A stretch of DNA of 64,000 nt from Amyelois transitella (Eukaryota; Arthropoda; Insecta; Lepidoptera; Pyralidae): NCBI RefSeq assembly GCF_032362555.1, contig NC_083520.1, forward strand, positions 7,564,001-7,628,000, in the 5' to 3' direction. This document shows, piece by piece, positions 38,114 through 50,500 of the stretch. The position numbers were made by a program, and so were the translations under genes. How positions within the stretch are numbered: the stretch's first letter is position 1; every line of letters starts with the position of its first letter. The notes beneath the pieces are model-generated. The model searched no databases. It worked only from the letters and a program-made list of their open reading frames with translations, and was not told the origin of the DNA.

Positions 38114-39297
38114 ATGGCAATCGGAGACGTTAAAACTGCTCAGGGTCTTAGTGATCTGAACAAATATTTGGCCGAGAGGAGTTATCTTTCAGGGTAAGTT
38201 ACTAAAACACTCAATTTAGCCAATGGACTAACCACGTCAACCTCTTACAGATGTTCTACATTCATTATAACCTCTATTTTTTGTTATCTGACTGAAATTG
38301 TAGATAAACGTTACGGTCTTTATCGTCCAATTGTGTAAATATAGCAAAGTGAAGTTCAAGTTTACGTTTGTGCTTATAGTTAATATGGAAATTCTCTTTC
38401 CAGTTTCGTGCCATCTCAAGCCGATGTTCAAGTATTCGAGCAAGTAGGCAAAGCACCTGCCGCCAGCTTACCACACGCCCTTCGCTGGTATAACCAGATT
38501 GCTTCATACACACCCGCCGAACGCAAAGCTTGGCCCACAGGCGTCAGCCCGCTGGCAGCCGGCGGCAAACCAACAGCGGCTGCACCTCCGGCTAAGGACG
38601 ATGACGACGATGATGTTGACCTCTTTGGCTCCGGCGATGAGGAAGAGGTTTGTACTTTATTCATTGTTATATCCTTACAAGAATAGTAAAAGTTCGACTG
38701 CATATTCTTACCAGAATATTCCAGTCCTGGGTGAAACTCACCAGCTTCTATCTTATGCAATAAAACAAGACTTCTAATTTTTTTTTAGTCAGTAAACTGT
38801 TATCAAAAAATCTAAATGACAAAATTTTTACATACACTACACCAGTATTGACCTAAACCTTATTGTTTAGTCTCAAAACTCAATGATTTGACTTGGTTGG
38901 CTCCAAGAGCATTAAGTACATCGGTTACTCAGTATACTTACTTCTTTCACAGGATGCAGAGGCAGCCAGAATTCGTGAGGAGCGCCTTAAAGCATATTCT
39001 GACAAAAAAGCCAAGAAACCAGCCCTTATTGCGAAATCCTCTATATTATTGGATGTCAAGCCTTGGGATGATGAGACAGACATGAAAGAGATGGAGAAAC
39101 TAGTGCGTACTATTGAAATGGACGGCCTCTTATGGGGTGCCTCCAAACTGGTCCCAGTAGGATATGGCATCAAGAAACTTCAGATCATGTGCGTCATTGA
39201 AGATGACAAAGTTTCTGTTGACTTGCTCACAGAAAAAATTCAAGAATTTGAAGATTTTGTCCAATCTGTAGATATTGCTGCCTTCAACAAAATCTAA
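38114..39297 (+). CDS. eEF1B: translation elongation factor 1 beta (eEF1B alpha-type GEF)
   Basis: Exons 38114-38193, 38404-38647 and 38953-39297 give 222 aa, the usual insect length. The protein recharges eEF1A with GTP within the eEF1B complex in the cytosol. It has an N-terminal GST-C-like region ([16 protein letters not shown]...), a linker of alanine/proline then acidic residues ([21 protein letters not shown], with a casein-kinase-2-type serine at S103), the central acidic region [14 protein letters not shown], and the C-terminal GEF domain ([16 protein letters not shown]..., [32 protein letters not shown]). All splice junctions are canonical. AATAAA lies at 39334-39339. The TOP-like leader suggests growth-regulated translation. 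Confidence 0.98.
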
Positions 39298-39333
39298 ATG
39301 AATGAAGCCATAATTTATTAAGTTAATATTTTC

Positions 39334-39370
39334 AATAAAATCGCCTCTTTCTCATTTTTGTTTTTTTATT
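39334..39370. terminator. facing polyadenylation signals of eEF1B and erlin
   Basis: AATAAA on + at 39334-39339 serves eEF1B. TTTATT at 39365-39370 reads AATAAA on the minus strand and is a candidate for erlin. If both are used, the two 3' ends overlap slightly. Confidence 0.55.
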
Positions 39371-39645
39371 TCACATGGAAAAGCTATCACAAAAATTCGA
39401 AATCCATAGATATCAGTGAAAAATCAGTCAAGAATGAGATTGTCATTACATCACACTTGATTCTAGCAGAAGAAGCATGTAATAGTTGATAACTTTAAAT
39501 TACCACATTCGATTCACCTAAACAAACATATTTACACTTCAAGACATTTGCACAAATGTACTTTATATTCATAAATACTTTGATGTCAAAACTCATGAAC
39601 ACATTACTCAATGACTAGGTTACGTTTTGACAGTGTGATTATAAC

Positions 39646-41518
39646 TCATTCAACCTGTACAGTCTTTTGTACACTGTCCCCAACAGTAGCTTGCATGAAC
39701 ATGTTAGGGATGTCACTTCCAAAGTATACTTTATTATTGAGGCTTAGAGCTTCATATTTCTTCAATTCCAAATACTCTTTTGTGAGTAATAATTTGTTAG
39801 CTTCTGCCTGTTTCTTCAAGTGGTAGTAGTCTGCTTCCGCTTTCGTTGTTTGTTTAGCTTTGTGGATGCTGTCCTCGATCAGTTCTATCTTCTGCAAAGA
39901 TTCTTTCTCCATTATCTTCTGTTCATATTGAATTTTAGCAACTTGTGCTTCCTTCTCAGCTTCAATAACTGCCTTTCTACGAGCTGTCTCTGCTTCCTTC
40001 TCTACAACCTGTGGAAAACAAATTATTTTTAGTAAGAAGTTATTCAACAAAAAAATATGATTTGGTTTTAATATAAATTTTCTCACTTTTTGATGTTGAG
40101 CTGCTATAAGAAGTTTAGACTTTTCAGCTTCCATGAGTTCATAGTTTTTGCGAATTGCTTCTGGTATCTTTGGTTTGGTGACTCGTACTGCCTGCACCCT
40201 GAGACCAGGCGCCATTTCGTCAAGGTCCCTTTGTAAAGCCTGAAATGAAAAACCTGCTTTTAAACATTGTTACATTTTTTTTTCAAATATATAGAAGCAC
40301 GTAGCTTCTATCTACCTACCTACCCATATATACCTAAAGTACTATCTACTATAAATCCTAGAAGCATGATATAGGAAATATTGGTTGCATGAAAATGTTA
40401 TCTTTCTACTCGTAATATCAAGAGTGTCAGATATACCCAAGTTCTATGCTACTATACTTTTGATGTTTACATCTAAGAATGTTCAACAATGGCTTTAAAA
40501 AAAAGAGCATTATATAAATAAAACGTACAGTCCTCAAGTTTTCATCGATCTGGTCAAAGAGATCTATATAGACCTCATGCAAGGTGTGGGCACTGCAGAA
40601 CTGGTTCAACTCATGGTGAACCTTATTGAAGATGAGTGTCTTGTCATACTCAGCTGTGAAGTTACGCACCATGTCCAACACTGAAAGTTATAAATAATTT
40701 TACACTAAAAAAAGACAAAACAATTGGAAATAAAACAGGTCTGTCTTACCTTATATCTCCCTATTTTGATAATGATTATAAATTTTCATACAGAAATAAT
40801 GATTGAAACCACTTACCACTAGGGGGCTCCAACTTATTGACAACTTCAATTCTTTCAAAGTATATCATAACACCTCCGCTAGTACCACAAGGTACATTCT
40901 TTACTTCGTCTGTTTGCAGAGTGGTCTGAAATAATAAAAATCAATTAACGAAAGGCCTTCTTACTTACTTCAAAAGTTAGTTTGGTTTTATGTTTACCTG
41001 AATTGCTTTGTATGAAGTCAAAAGCGGTATCATCATGTGGAAACCAGGTTGGCTGGTAACTGGAAGCAGAGCACCACCCTAGAGATAAATATAAAAAACA
41101 CATTAATTACATATCATTAGTTTACCTGGAACAGCCAACTTGTATGAAGAGTTATGAATGTGGATGGAGCAAAAGAAGTTTACAGAGATCATGGCAATGT
41201 AGTCTCCACCTATCTCTCCGGGAAAAGGCGTAATTTTAAGTACATATGTTTTGTTTGACAAAATTTTCAAAGTTATGCACTTTGTATATGTAACATATGT
41301 TACAACAACAAACAACATATAACACACACACATCACAGTCATACATCAAAGTCTATTAAAATATAAAATCGATTAAATATGCATTATTATTAAAAAATCA
41401 TTAAAGTTACCCGATAATAAACGCCGACATGTCCTTCTTCAACTTTGTGCAAGGAGAAATGCACAGTGACACCGACCGCCAATATTATCAGCGCTAACAC
41501 CGATGATTGATCCGCCAT
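39646..41518 (-). CDS. ERLIN: erlin, ER lipid-raft SPFH protein
   Basis: Six exons: 41518-41411, 41078-40998, 40925-40817, 40680-40529, 40239-40087 and 40008-39646 give 321 aa (human erlin-2 has 339). Erlins form ring assemblies in the ER membrane that recruit RNF170 to degrade activated IP3 receptors and bind cholesterol. A signal-anchor helix lies at residues 7-23 ([17 protein letters not shown]), followed by [18 protein letters not shown], the SPFH domain ([40 protein letters not shown]), a long charged coiled coil ([20 protein letters not shown]) and the end [13 protein letters not shown]. The glycosylation site NFT falls at N106, as in vertebrates. Vertebrates have two erlins; only one is seen here. 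Confidence 0.97.
41138..41250 (+). repeat. RTE-like LINE 3' fragment in erlin intron 1
   Basis: GCCAACTTGTATGAAGAGTT then ATGAATGTGGATGGAGC and ATCTCTCCGGGAAAAGGCGT match the 3' end of the LINE at 62320-62430, same orientation, with small indels. Confidence 0.85.
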
Positions 41519-42376
41519 GGCTGGGCTATAAACACGTTATTATTAGTCATATATCATTTAAACATCTAATGAAATTTGCATTTGTGTAACTTAATTACCT
41601 ACCTCCCCAAATCAAAATGAATGCTCACTAAAAGCGGTATGTTGGAGATAGAGTTCTTAACTCAAGTTATTTAATATTCAAGATACTTTGTTGCGGTTTC
41701 ATTTGCCGCACACATCAATTCATTTTAAATTCTATTTTATTTTTACTTTAATAAAATAACTCGAAAACGACAAACAATTTTTCTTCCATTTCTATAGTAA
41801 ATCTGTCATTGTCAGTTCAGTTTTGTGATATGAGTGACTTGACATTGATAACCGAATTTAACATTTTATTCTAAAGTATAACTTCAAGCAAAAGAAATAC
41901 TAGTCCTTCGTTCTCGTTAAGGATGGACTCGAGAAGAACCTACTGTCATAGTTTCTGTACTTGATACTATATCGGTGTTTGCCCTTTCCTGGGTATAAGT
42001 TTTGAGCAATTCATTTTCCCCCTCACGCTAATCCGATTACATTTTTCCCTCTGAAGAGGAGATACCTACTGAACTAGGTATATCTAACAACATATTGCAG
42101 TGCTTTTGTAAAGAAGAAGTGGGTATGCTCTTTTCTAACTTGTTTGTGGCAATATTTATTCAGCCATTTGGGGTAGAGGGGTAGAGACGTCGAAACCTTG
42201 GGATGTGCCCATGATGTGCCGCTATTACCCATTAACTAATCCCTTGCCGTTTAAATATATATACCAGCAGATGCTCCTATAATCGCTTCAAACAACGTTC
42301 ACAGATATACAAAACCTATCGCAACTTTTATCGGATAGTATGGGGCTAAAATAAAACCTTACTATAAAAGATATAT

Positions 42377-45300
42377 TTAATTAATACAAGTTTCTGTCGC
42401 CTCCTCTGCTACTTCACTGACATATGTTTTTCCGACCTCGTGTAACCCGTCGAGGACTGTGCCCATAGTAGCCTTGAGGGCTCTGTATTCTTCGAGGGCC
42501 TTAGCGCAAAGTTCTCCCTCAGGCGAATTCCCCGGCTCAATGAACAGCATCTCCAAAGCACTTTTGAGATATTTTTCGGCCAGTAGTAGTTCGTCCTGCG
42601 TTAAAAAATGATTATTTGTCATTTTATATTCTTTTTATTGGATTGGACTGTACTTCTCATAAATAAGCCAAGAATAAAAGTTATTTGTAAATACCAACCA
42701 TGTATCCAGATCCAGTTATTTCACGTGAATCAAACAATTTCTTCGCCAACTGCGCCATAGTTGCATGCAACTCGTACAATGTTATAGCTGAAAATAATCA
42801 ATATTTATTAAAACGCCGATAAAGTTGGTGAAGACAAAAGTCATGAGTTTAACTACCTGTAAACATGGCTACTTTTATTTGTGAATATTCCCCCGAAATG
42901 AAACCTCGCAAAAAGAAGTTTAAGTCGAGTCCATAGCACATATATACTGCTGAAATCGTGGAAACATACTGTTGCTTAGAACATATAATTTTTTTTTATT
43001 AGAAAGTGAATTTCTCACACTACCTTTAGTTCTAGATATGCCGGGCGTGAGTTTCTCAATGACCGGCAATAGTTCCTTGCATAACTCTATCTTCCTTCGC
43101 ATTACTTTCTTGGTGGGGTGGGGTTCCCTGTTGATGACGTCACGAAGGACGCCCGCGAGCCGCTGCTTCGCGTCCAACAGCAGGTAATGGTTGGGAGCGA
43201 GCACTAGCGATACATTCCGTATGTACTCCTCTAATTCTTTCTCATCTTTTTTATCTGAAACAAGTTAATAATTTATAATAAAAAAGTATCCTATTGTATG
43301 ACGAAGGAAGGAAGGTCTATTGCAATAATTTGTAAAATTTTATGTATCGTCTTTGTGGTTCTTTGGGTTATGGGCCCAGTAACATTCCCTAGTCTTTATT
43401 TTAACAAAATAATACTATCACTTTCCTTTTATAAATAAGGAATTCTTATTAGTATTAACAAAATTGTTATAAAATTAACTAATAAGACAATTATGCTTAT
43501 ACAGTTGTATTTTGCATCTTAATTGTCTTGAAGAAAAATATCATTACTTATGAAGTCCAGTTTATCTGAACAACACTGGACTCTGTGGCCGATGATATCT
43601 TGCGCGAAGTCTTTCTTGCACTCGTTACAAATCCATTCTCCTCCCGCACTGGTAGACAGATACCCGGTCTTACACGTCGGGCAAATAGCCGAGCTGATGA
43701 ACGTGCCCAACTCTGTGCAGTCGGCGCAGCGTGCGCACGCGCATTTAAAGTATTTGCCCACCAACAAATGCTGCTGTCGGAGAGCTGTGCCCTGAAATTA
43801 AAACTATTTATATTTTTGGATAATGTCGGAAAGGGAAGTTTTAATTTGTGAGTCGAGTCAAAATATGTTTACAGAAATATTTTTTAAAGGTTCGTTTATA
43901 ATTCAGGAAATAACGGTATTTAAGATGCAGATCATTTTAAAAAATTTAACAATTACAAACATTTACCCGAGGAATTACAAGCGTTTACATTTTTTTAGCG
44001 ACAGGAAATTACAAGCGTTGTGAAAATATGTAGTTGGTTTCTCGTGGTCGGAATGGAAAGAAGAGTAACCAACCACTTCATACCTTCAGAGGGTCCGTAT
44101 AATTGTAGTAAATGATATCTCCTTTCTTTATATCTGTGCTAGCGTGGCAGACAAGGAGATTGTTATCGCTTATAGCCATGTGCGTGTTTCCCACGCAGTC
44201 GTGCGCCAGTAGCGCCGCCTGGAGGTAAACTCCGCGCAGTATTTCGGAGCACCCGATGGCGGGTACTTGCGGGCCGCGGACGTCGAAGCTGTTTACATCG
44301 ATAGCCGCGCAAATCTTTTGAACTATGTTTTTGTCTGGTAAGTCGTCGAGTAGACCCAGTGATTCGATGAACTGCAAAGCAAAGTTTCTCTTTTCGACTT
44401 ACCCTATTAGGAGCAAGGATATGTTAGGTATATTTGCCACAATTAAAACTTATGTCTTAGTAATCAAGTTCAAAATTAACCTACTCTTTTCGCCAGCCAA
44501 ATAGTAAGATAAGCCATACCTTTGCAGTACCCTCATAGAACTCCCATATATTTGTATTTTTTCTCTCCTCTAAATGTGTTTCCAGCTGCATGAACTCTTG
44601 CCAGGCTTGAGGGTCTGTGGTCTTCTTTAGCAGAGCTCGCAGAACTATAAGAGAGCCTACATTCTGAACCATCACCATCGGATTAAGCCCTTTGGTTAGT
44701 TTGAGTGTTCTAAAAAATTCACATTCTGTTTTTGAATGCCAATCTGAAAATCCAAAATAAACAGTTACCTTAAAACAAGACACAATTCAATTTCCGTGTC
44801 TAAATTCCACTGCACTCGACTTGTAGAAGTGGGCAAATTATAAATTCCTACTGTAGTAGTTAGTAATGTTTTCAGTATTGCCAGTTTCAATCGTGAAAAA
44901 ATTACTTTCTCTATGCGAAAGTGTGGAAAACAATAGTAGTGAATTTATATCAACAAGCAAAGTTGTGAGCAGGTAGCTGAGCAGAAGTTCAGTTTTTATT
45001 TGTGGGCACTGTGGCGACCCAGTTCGGTTCAGTTTTTTTACACTTACTGTAAGTAAGAGGCTGAGGACATCCCTCGCCGCACAAAGGCGCTACCGCACAC
45101 TGCTTGCAGACCAGAAACTTGGTGATGAGAGGCAGGTAGCAGTTGTAGCAGACCAGCGAAGTGTCACTGTTGGGTCCAATTACGAAGGGTTCGTCCCATA
45201 GAACCTTCTCGCCCGCCCGCAGGTCTTTGGCGGCTACTAGGTACCTAAAGTATAAAATCTCTTGCTCAACTACCTAATTATAAATATCTACTTAGTTTTA

Positions 45301-46122
45301 TTAATATTATTATTAACTACCGACCTTTCCTGGCTTCGCACGGGTAGCATTTATAGATATGAACCTACCTCAGGAAACCCTCTTTAAAGCATTTCAAACA
45401 GGAACAAAATCCGTCCACAACTTTCCGTGATTACCGCATACATATTATTATAGACCTTATAGGTATAGACAGACAAAATAGCGGGATTTACTAATATGTA
45501 GTGACCTATCCCTCATGAAACAAGAACCACACTATTGACTTAAAAAAGTGAATGGAAAATCTATCATATTTTATTTTCAGGAAAATGAACATAATATCCG
45601 GTATTGATATTAAATGCGAAAGTCTTATCTATTAGAGGTAGGTGCTCTTTTTGAGCTACGCCACTGCACCGGTTTTGATGAAATTTTGAATGAATTTATA
45701 AAATATTTTATGGGAATTGCCACGAGACCTAAAACCCTGGCAAAAATTATCAGTAACTATAAGAAATCAGCGAAGCTGTACGGACTTGACTGGGAGGATT
45801 GTGTAGGAACACTAGTGGAGAGTACAAACAATCGTATGGTGTACATACATTTCGCCGGCGCTGTCTTAATGCAATGTAAACAAAATAACATCTCATTCCT
45901 TTCAAACCAGCGTATGTACCTTCCTAATGCGTAGTCAGTAATACATATACAACAGTTTAGTAGGTATGCTGACGGACTATGGGACTAGTGGGATAGACGG
46001 GATATTCCATTTACACAAATAAAGACAGTAATATTTTATAAAACTGGTTAGTGGAAAAGGTTGCCCAAATTTACAAACCTGCCGAGGGTATCCGAAGTCC
46101 GTATTTCGTATCTCGCCGCCAT
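42377..46122 (-). CDS. SET and MYND domain protein of the SmydA type
   Basis: Eight exons: 46122-46079, 45244-45048, 44743-44520, 44371-44084, 43791-43548, 43254-43024, 42787-42699 and 42595-42377 give 511 aa. The family comprises lysine methyltransferases or co-repressors acting in nucleus and cytoplasm. The start MAARYEIRTSDTLG joins across intron 1 to RYLVAAKDLRAGE, the N-half of the SET domain. The MYND zinc finger follows: C47, C50, C61, C64, C70, C74, H83, C88. The C-half of SET has LLAHDCVGNTHMA, where active SMYDs have NHSCxPN, then GDIIYYNYTDPL and the post-SET CACARC. The last three exons encode helices of the C-terminal domain. The asparagine to alanine change may weaken methyl-donor binding. 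Two TATA-like TATAAATA motifs lie upstream on the minus strand (46209-46216, 46225-46232). Which SmydA paralogue it is cannot be said. Confidence 0.87.
45310..45720. repeat. Helitron-like scraps in SMYD intron 1
   Basis: 45310-45470 is in minus orientation (CCTGGCTTCGCACGGGTAGC, AAAATCCGTCC). 45590-45720 is in plus orientation (ATTAAATGCGAAAGTC, CACCGGTTTTGATGAAATTT). The second creates a spurious plus-strand open frame (45614-45934) that I do not regard as a gene. Confidence 0.55.
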
Positions 46123-47552
46123 AGCTAAATATAGAACAATGTTAACACGGTGCCGGGTACGAGGCAGAACTGCAGCGCACGTGCGCCAGCTACTGAACAC
46201 GGCGCCTTTATTTATAACTTTCACTATTTATATCGAGAAATTTCTTCAGCGTAGCATGGGGCGGGTGAACGAAACGAGAAGAAAAAGATAATGCTGAAAC
46301 TGGACGCATATTTGTTCCTTTGAATGAGTATTTACTTATATCGACGTTTTGACCATGTGGTTCAAAGTTAATAGTTAATTTAAAAAAATATCTAAGATTT
46401 TTTTATTTTCACGGAAGCACCTGCTATAGCCAATACCATTGGCTATTTTACATACGACTTATTGTTGCGCTTTCACAGCTACTAGGTATTATATGAAATT
46501 AGCAGGGAACCAACTTTTGCTGGAATTTTCTACGAGCGCAAGCCTCGGTAGAAATCTAGTTAAGAAATAATACAGCTTAATAGAAATTATAATTTGTATT
46601 TATTTTCAGTATAATAGTACAATTGTTTACCTCAGAAATAAAGGTTACTTATGACTAGTTAAATATTAAATTTACAACATTATGTACACGTAAGTATAAT
46701 AACACTTTAAATAATATATCTTTATAAAAAATCTGATTTAGCTAAATTATTTACACTAAAAGGCATTCATTTTATTGCAAAACCGCTGTCACGTGGTACG
46801 TTACAATTCAAATCATACTACAGCTATTTCAGCAGCCAAATGTGGCGTCAACAAGAGTTATGAAGACAATTTTATTTTTACACAAAATAAATTCACTTTA
46901 CAGTTTGCGAGCAGATAAAATCTGACCTAATCTGGCATATGCATTGTATACCGAACAGGAGTCAGTTTTGATTAACCAACACTCATGCATGTAGCATGCT
47001 TGGTCTATTGTTTAAAAGTTGGTGCAGCAAGAACTTTCTGCAGAGACGGACATTTTGCTTACGGACCAAAGACGAAAAGTCCTATCAAACAGTTCGTAAG
47101 CAAACGATCAACGGAGTACAGTTTTATAGACTCCTGTGCAAAAGACTAGTATTACAATTGTTAAAGTGTGATTTTCACGCCCGTCTTTCACTTCAAAATA
47201 TGAATCTATCTCAATAAAATTGTGGAGTATGGATAAGGACATAGGGTATTTTAGACGCGGGAGGAGCCGCGGGCGATAGTAATAGATAAGACCAAGCATG
47301 CTTGCATCATTACAAAAACCATGTAAGATACTGTCAGAGGTTTCATTCGTTTCGATTGGACGTTTAAACCATTTTATAATGGAATGGAATACACAAATTT
47401 CAACAAACAAATAACATCATATTCGGGTGTTGCTATAGGCTTATCTCTAATATTGGCTCTGAATTCTCTCACTTAACATATGCAAGCACAATACGAGTTT
47501 AAAACAGATCACTTGGCAACGGATTGTCCAATTCAACCTTCCACCGTGGATA
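46123..47552. other. interval between SMYD 5' end and LIN54 3' end
   Basis: No gene recognised. It should hold the SMYD promoter (TATA-like motifs, an E-box GCACGTGC at 46177-46184 lying in the leader) and the LIN54 3' UTR on the minus strand, with a candidate AATAAA (TTTATT on +) near 46597. A Helitron 3'-end scrap sits at 47222-47285 (GACGCGGGAGGAGCCGCGGG). Confidence 0.5.
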
Positions 47553-50500
47553 TCACGTTTGCGCCTGCAATCAAAGTAGACATATTGTTACGTATTGAAT
47601 AAAAGGTTTATTCTTTTAAGGTAAAGTACAATTCGGGATAACACATTAGGGATATAGACGTGATAAATTGGCGACTAAGGGATAGGCTTATAAACTTGGG
47701 ATTCTTTCAGGCGATGGGCTAGCAATCTGTCAATATTTGATTCTCAATTCTATCACTAAGCCAAACAGCTGAACGTGGCCAATCAGTCTTTTTAAGACTG
47801 TCGGCTCTATCTAAGTCGCAAGGTATATAGATATGATTACATGTATGTATGTTTTCTTGTTCCTCCTGGCTTTAGTCTCGGCTGTATCCCTATTAGTCTC
47901 TGCTTTAAAGAGGTGCCCGGGGTATGCCTTTGACCATGGATCCTGAATTAAGTGAGTCAGATTTTTACACGAAGCTGACATCTGCAGCCATTCTTGTCCA
48001 GAAAAAGAGGTAGACCCTACCAAAGGTGGAGGGATGGAATCAAAGAGGTTGCAGGTGCAACCTGGAAAGCAGAGCAGCATGAAAGAGAACGAAATAATGG
48101 CTATTATTAATAATAAGAATGTATAAAACGATAATGGAGGTCTAGTGACCTCGAGCTGCGTGGAGTGCAGCGAGGCGCCGATGATGTCCTGCAGGCAGCG
48201 CGCGAACTCGTCCAGCACGTCGCGCGCGGGGTCGGCGCAGTCGCCCGCCGCCGCCAGCAGGCACTGGCACACCGCCTCGATCACCTCCGACGTCATGAAG
48301 CTGCACGGCTGTCTGCGGGGGAATTCACACGTGCGATTTGAGATTCAAGTTCCCAGCGTGACATTGGCTAGAGGTTTAGCTATGAAAGCGGAAAACACAG
48401 AACTTCGCATTTATACTATTGGTAAGTGATGTCAAGCTAGTTGTTGCGATGGGGATTGTAAGTAGGAAAGATGAAAATTATAGTTGTACACTCTGCAGCT
48501 AACTTCAGCCCAGGCCCTGTCCACTTCAAGGTCTATCTTTCACAAACATGAAGGACACACCCAGGATGCCCTTTGTCTAAAAACTCATTTAACACTGTAG
48601 CTCTGTCGATTTTATTTCTATGACATCTTCTTCAGTTTTAAAGACAATTGTGACACTTACAATCGTATTAAAACACAAAACGAATGAATCAATGTTTGAC
48701 CTGTCACTTGACAAAGCCCATGACATTTATTCCCTGCAAAAGCCCGCAAGATGTAACCATACCAACAACTTTCTTGCATAATTCATTCCAGTTACAAAAT
48801 GATGAATGAGGGATGAACCATAAGATATATATAGGATATCTCTCCTCTGCCTAGCACTCCCGGAAGAGTATGACATATATATAAACTGACTTGAGATGCG
48901 CCAGCACGTTGGTGTCCCGGCGCACGGCGGCGGGCGCCAGCATGCGGCGGCTCACGCCCTCCTCCACGTTGCGGCAGCCCACGCACTTGCACATCGCCGT
49001 GCACGCTATCTTCGCCTGCCATCAAAATTATGAATTAACTTTGTACATGGCCAGCTATATTTCAAATTTAGAATGAAGGTTAGGGACTTGTTAAAAAAAA
49101 TATGTATAGGTACATTTTTCATTCAAAAATACTTTCACGAAACGCGTTAAATAGGTATTACCAACCGTTCCGTTTATAAATATAGAATACCAAAGTCAGA
49201 CACGTTGATAGATAGGGATAAGGAAGTTTTGGCTCAAAAGCATTCACAGGATCTAAAAATCAAATGCAAAGTTTGCTTTACCCAAATTACCTAATGAAGT
49301 ACGAAAGTCTTCACACACACACACATCACACACTTTTTCATCTAGCTCAAAAACGAAAGTTCATGTATAACAACTTACCTCGTAACATTCACAGTAGTTC
49401 TTAAGACATCCACTTCTTTTACAGTTGCAACCTTTATTGTGTCTTCTTATTATTTCAGGTCCGCCTGCTTTCGCTTTACCTATTTTGGGCCTGAAAGAAA
49501 TTTAAAAGCATTCTTAATTTAAAAAATTACGTTGAAATTCATATGGATTTATTTAATAAATTTATAAGTATGCAACATCAAGTGTCTCGAGTAAGGAGAA
49601 GAACATAAGGCACACATTTTTGAAACCGCGGACGAAAGCTTTTATTTTAATTGCTTATTAGCTTCATAATCATCATTACAGAAATTAGAATTTAACACCT
49701 GTATGTACATGCCCCGCTTATTTCATGCTTTATGACTAATAGAACTAGACTAAGTTGGCAGTTTATATGGTTTGTAATTTCACAGAAAGTAAAACGAAAT
49801 AACATTTATATGTACTAAATTCAAAAACATGTGATAAAATGAATATTGCCGACCTAAAAGCGTTGGGGTTCCTCATGAGACAGGCTCGTATTGACTTCTG
49901 CCGCAACTCTTCATTCTCCAGATTGTTGTGGCAGTTGTTGCAATTGCAACGGTTGCAAAACTCCCCGTTAGCGAAACAATCGCAGTAGAGCTTCAGGCAC
50001 TGAGACTTGGTGCAGTTGCAAGCTTTGCGCGGACGCGACGCGAGATCGTTGGACGCCACATCTGTAAATTACATCAATACATTTACATCAAAGCAAAGAA
50101 ACACTCAATATATTTAAATGGAAATAGTAAGAGGTGTCTAAGGAAATATTTACTTATTTATTTTAGTGTATGAAATATTAATTTGAAATTTACTACGGAA
50201 TTAGCTGAAAATTAGATTAACAAATAAATATATATGGGACAAATTACACAGATTGAGTTGGCCTCGAAGTAAGTTCGATACTTGTTTTACGAGATAACAA
50301 TTCAAAGATATGTACTATATTTTATACATTATTCATATAAAAATAACCATACAATACCCAGGCCAATCAGATAAAGTTCGTTTATCATCAAGCCCTGGCC
50401 GGAACTCGAACCCAGGACCTACTATGTCACAGACAAATGCACTACCGCTAGGCCACAGAGTAGTTTGAACTAAAACAAAAACTTTTACCCAGATAATTCA

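Noticed and set aside
38499-38777. Alternative frames over eEF1B exon 2
   Set aside because: They are out-of-frame readings of the alanine/aspartate-rich linker.
45614-45934. Plus-strand open frame of 106 codons in SMYD intron 1
   Set aside because: Its first part is a Helitron-like repeat (AAATGCGAAAGTC, ACCGGTTTTGATGAAATTT); no splice or codon support and no known relative.
47811-48144. LIN54 C-terminal extension through [10 protein letters not shown]
   Set aside because: It runs into the dispersed repeats at 47664-47995 and has no counterpart in the family; treated as intron.
49308-49330. CA-rich run as a functional element
   Set aside because: A short imperfect CA microsatellite in a LIN54 intron.
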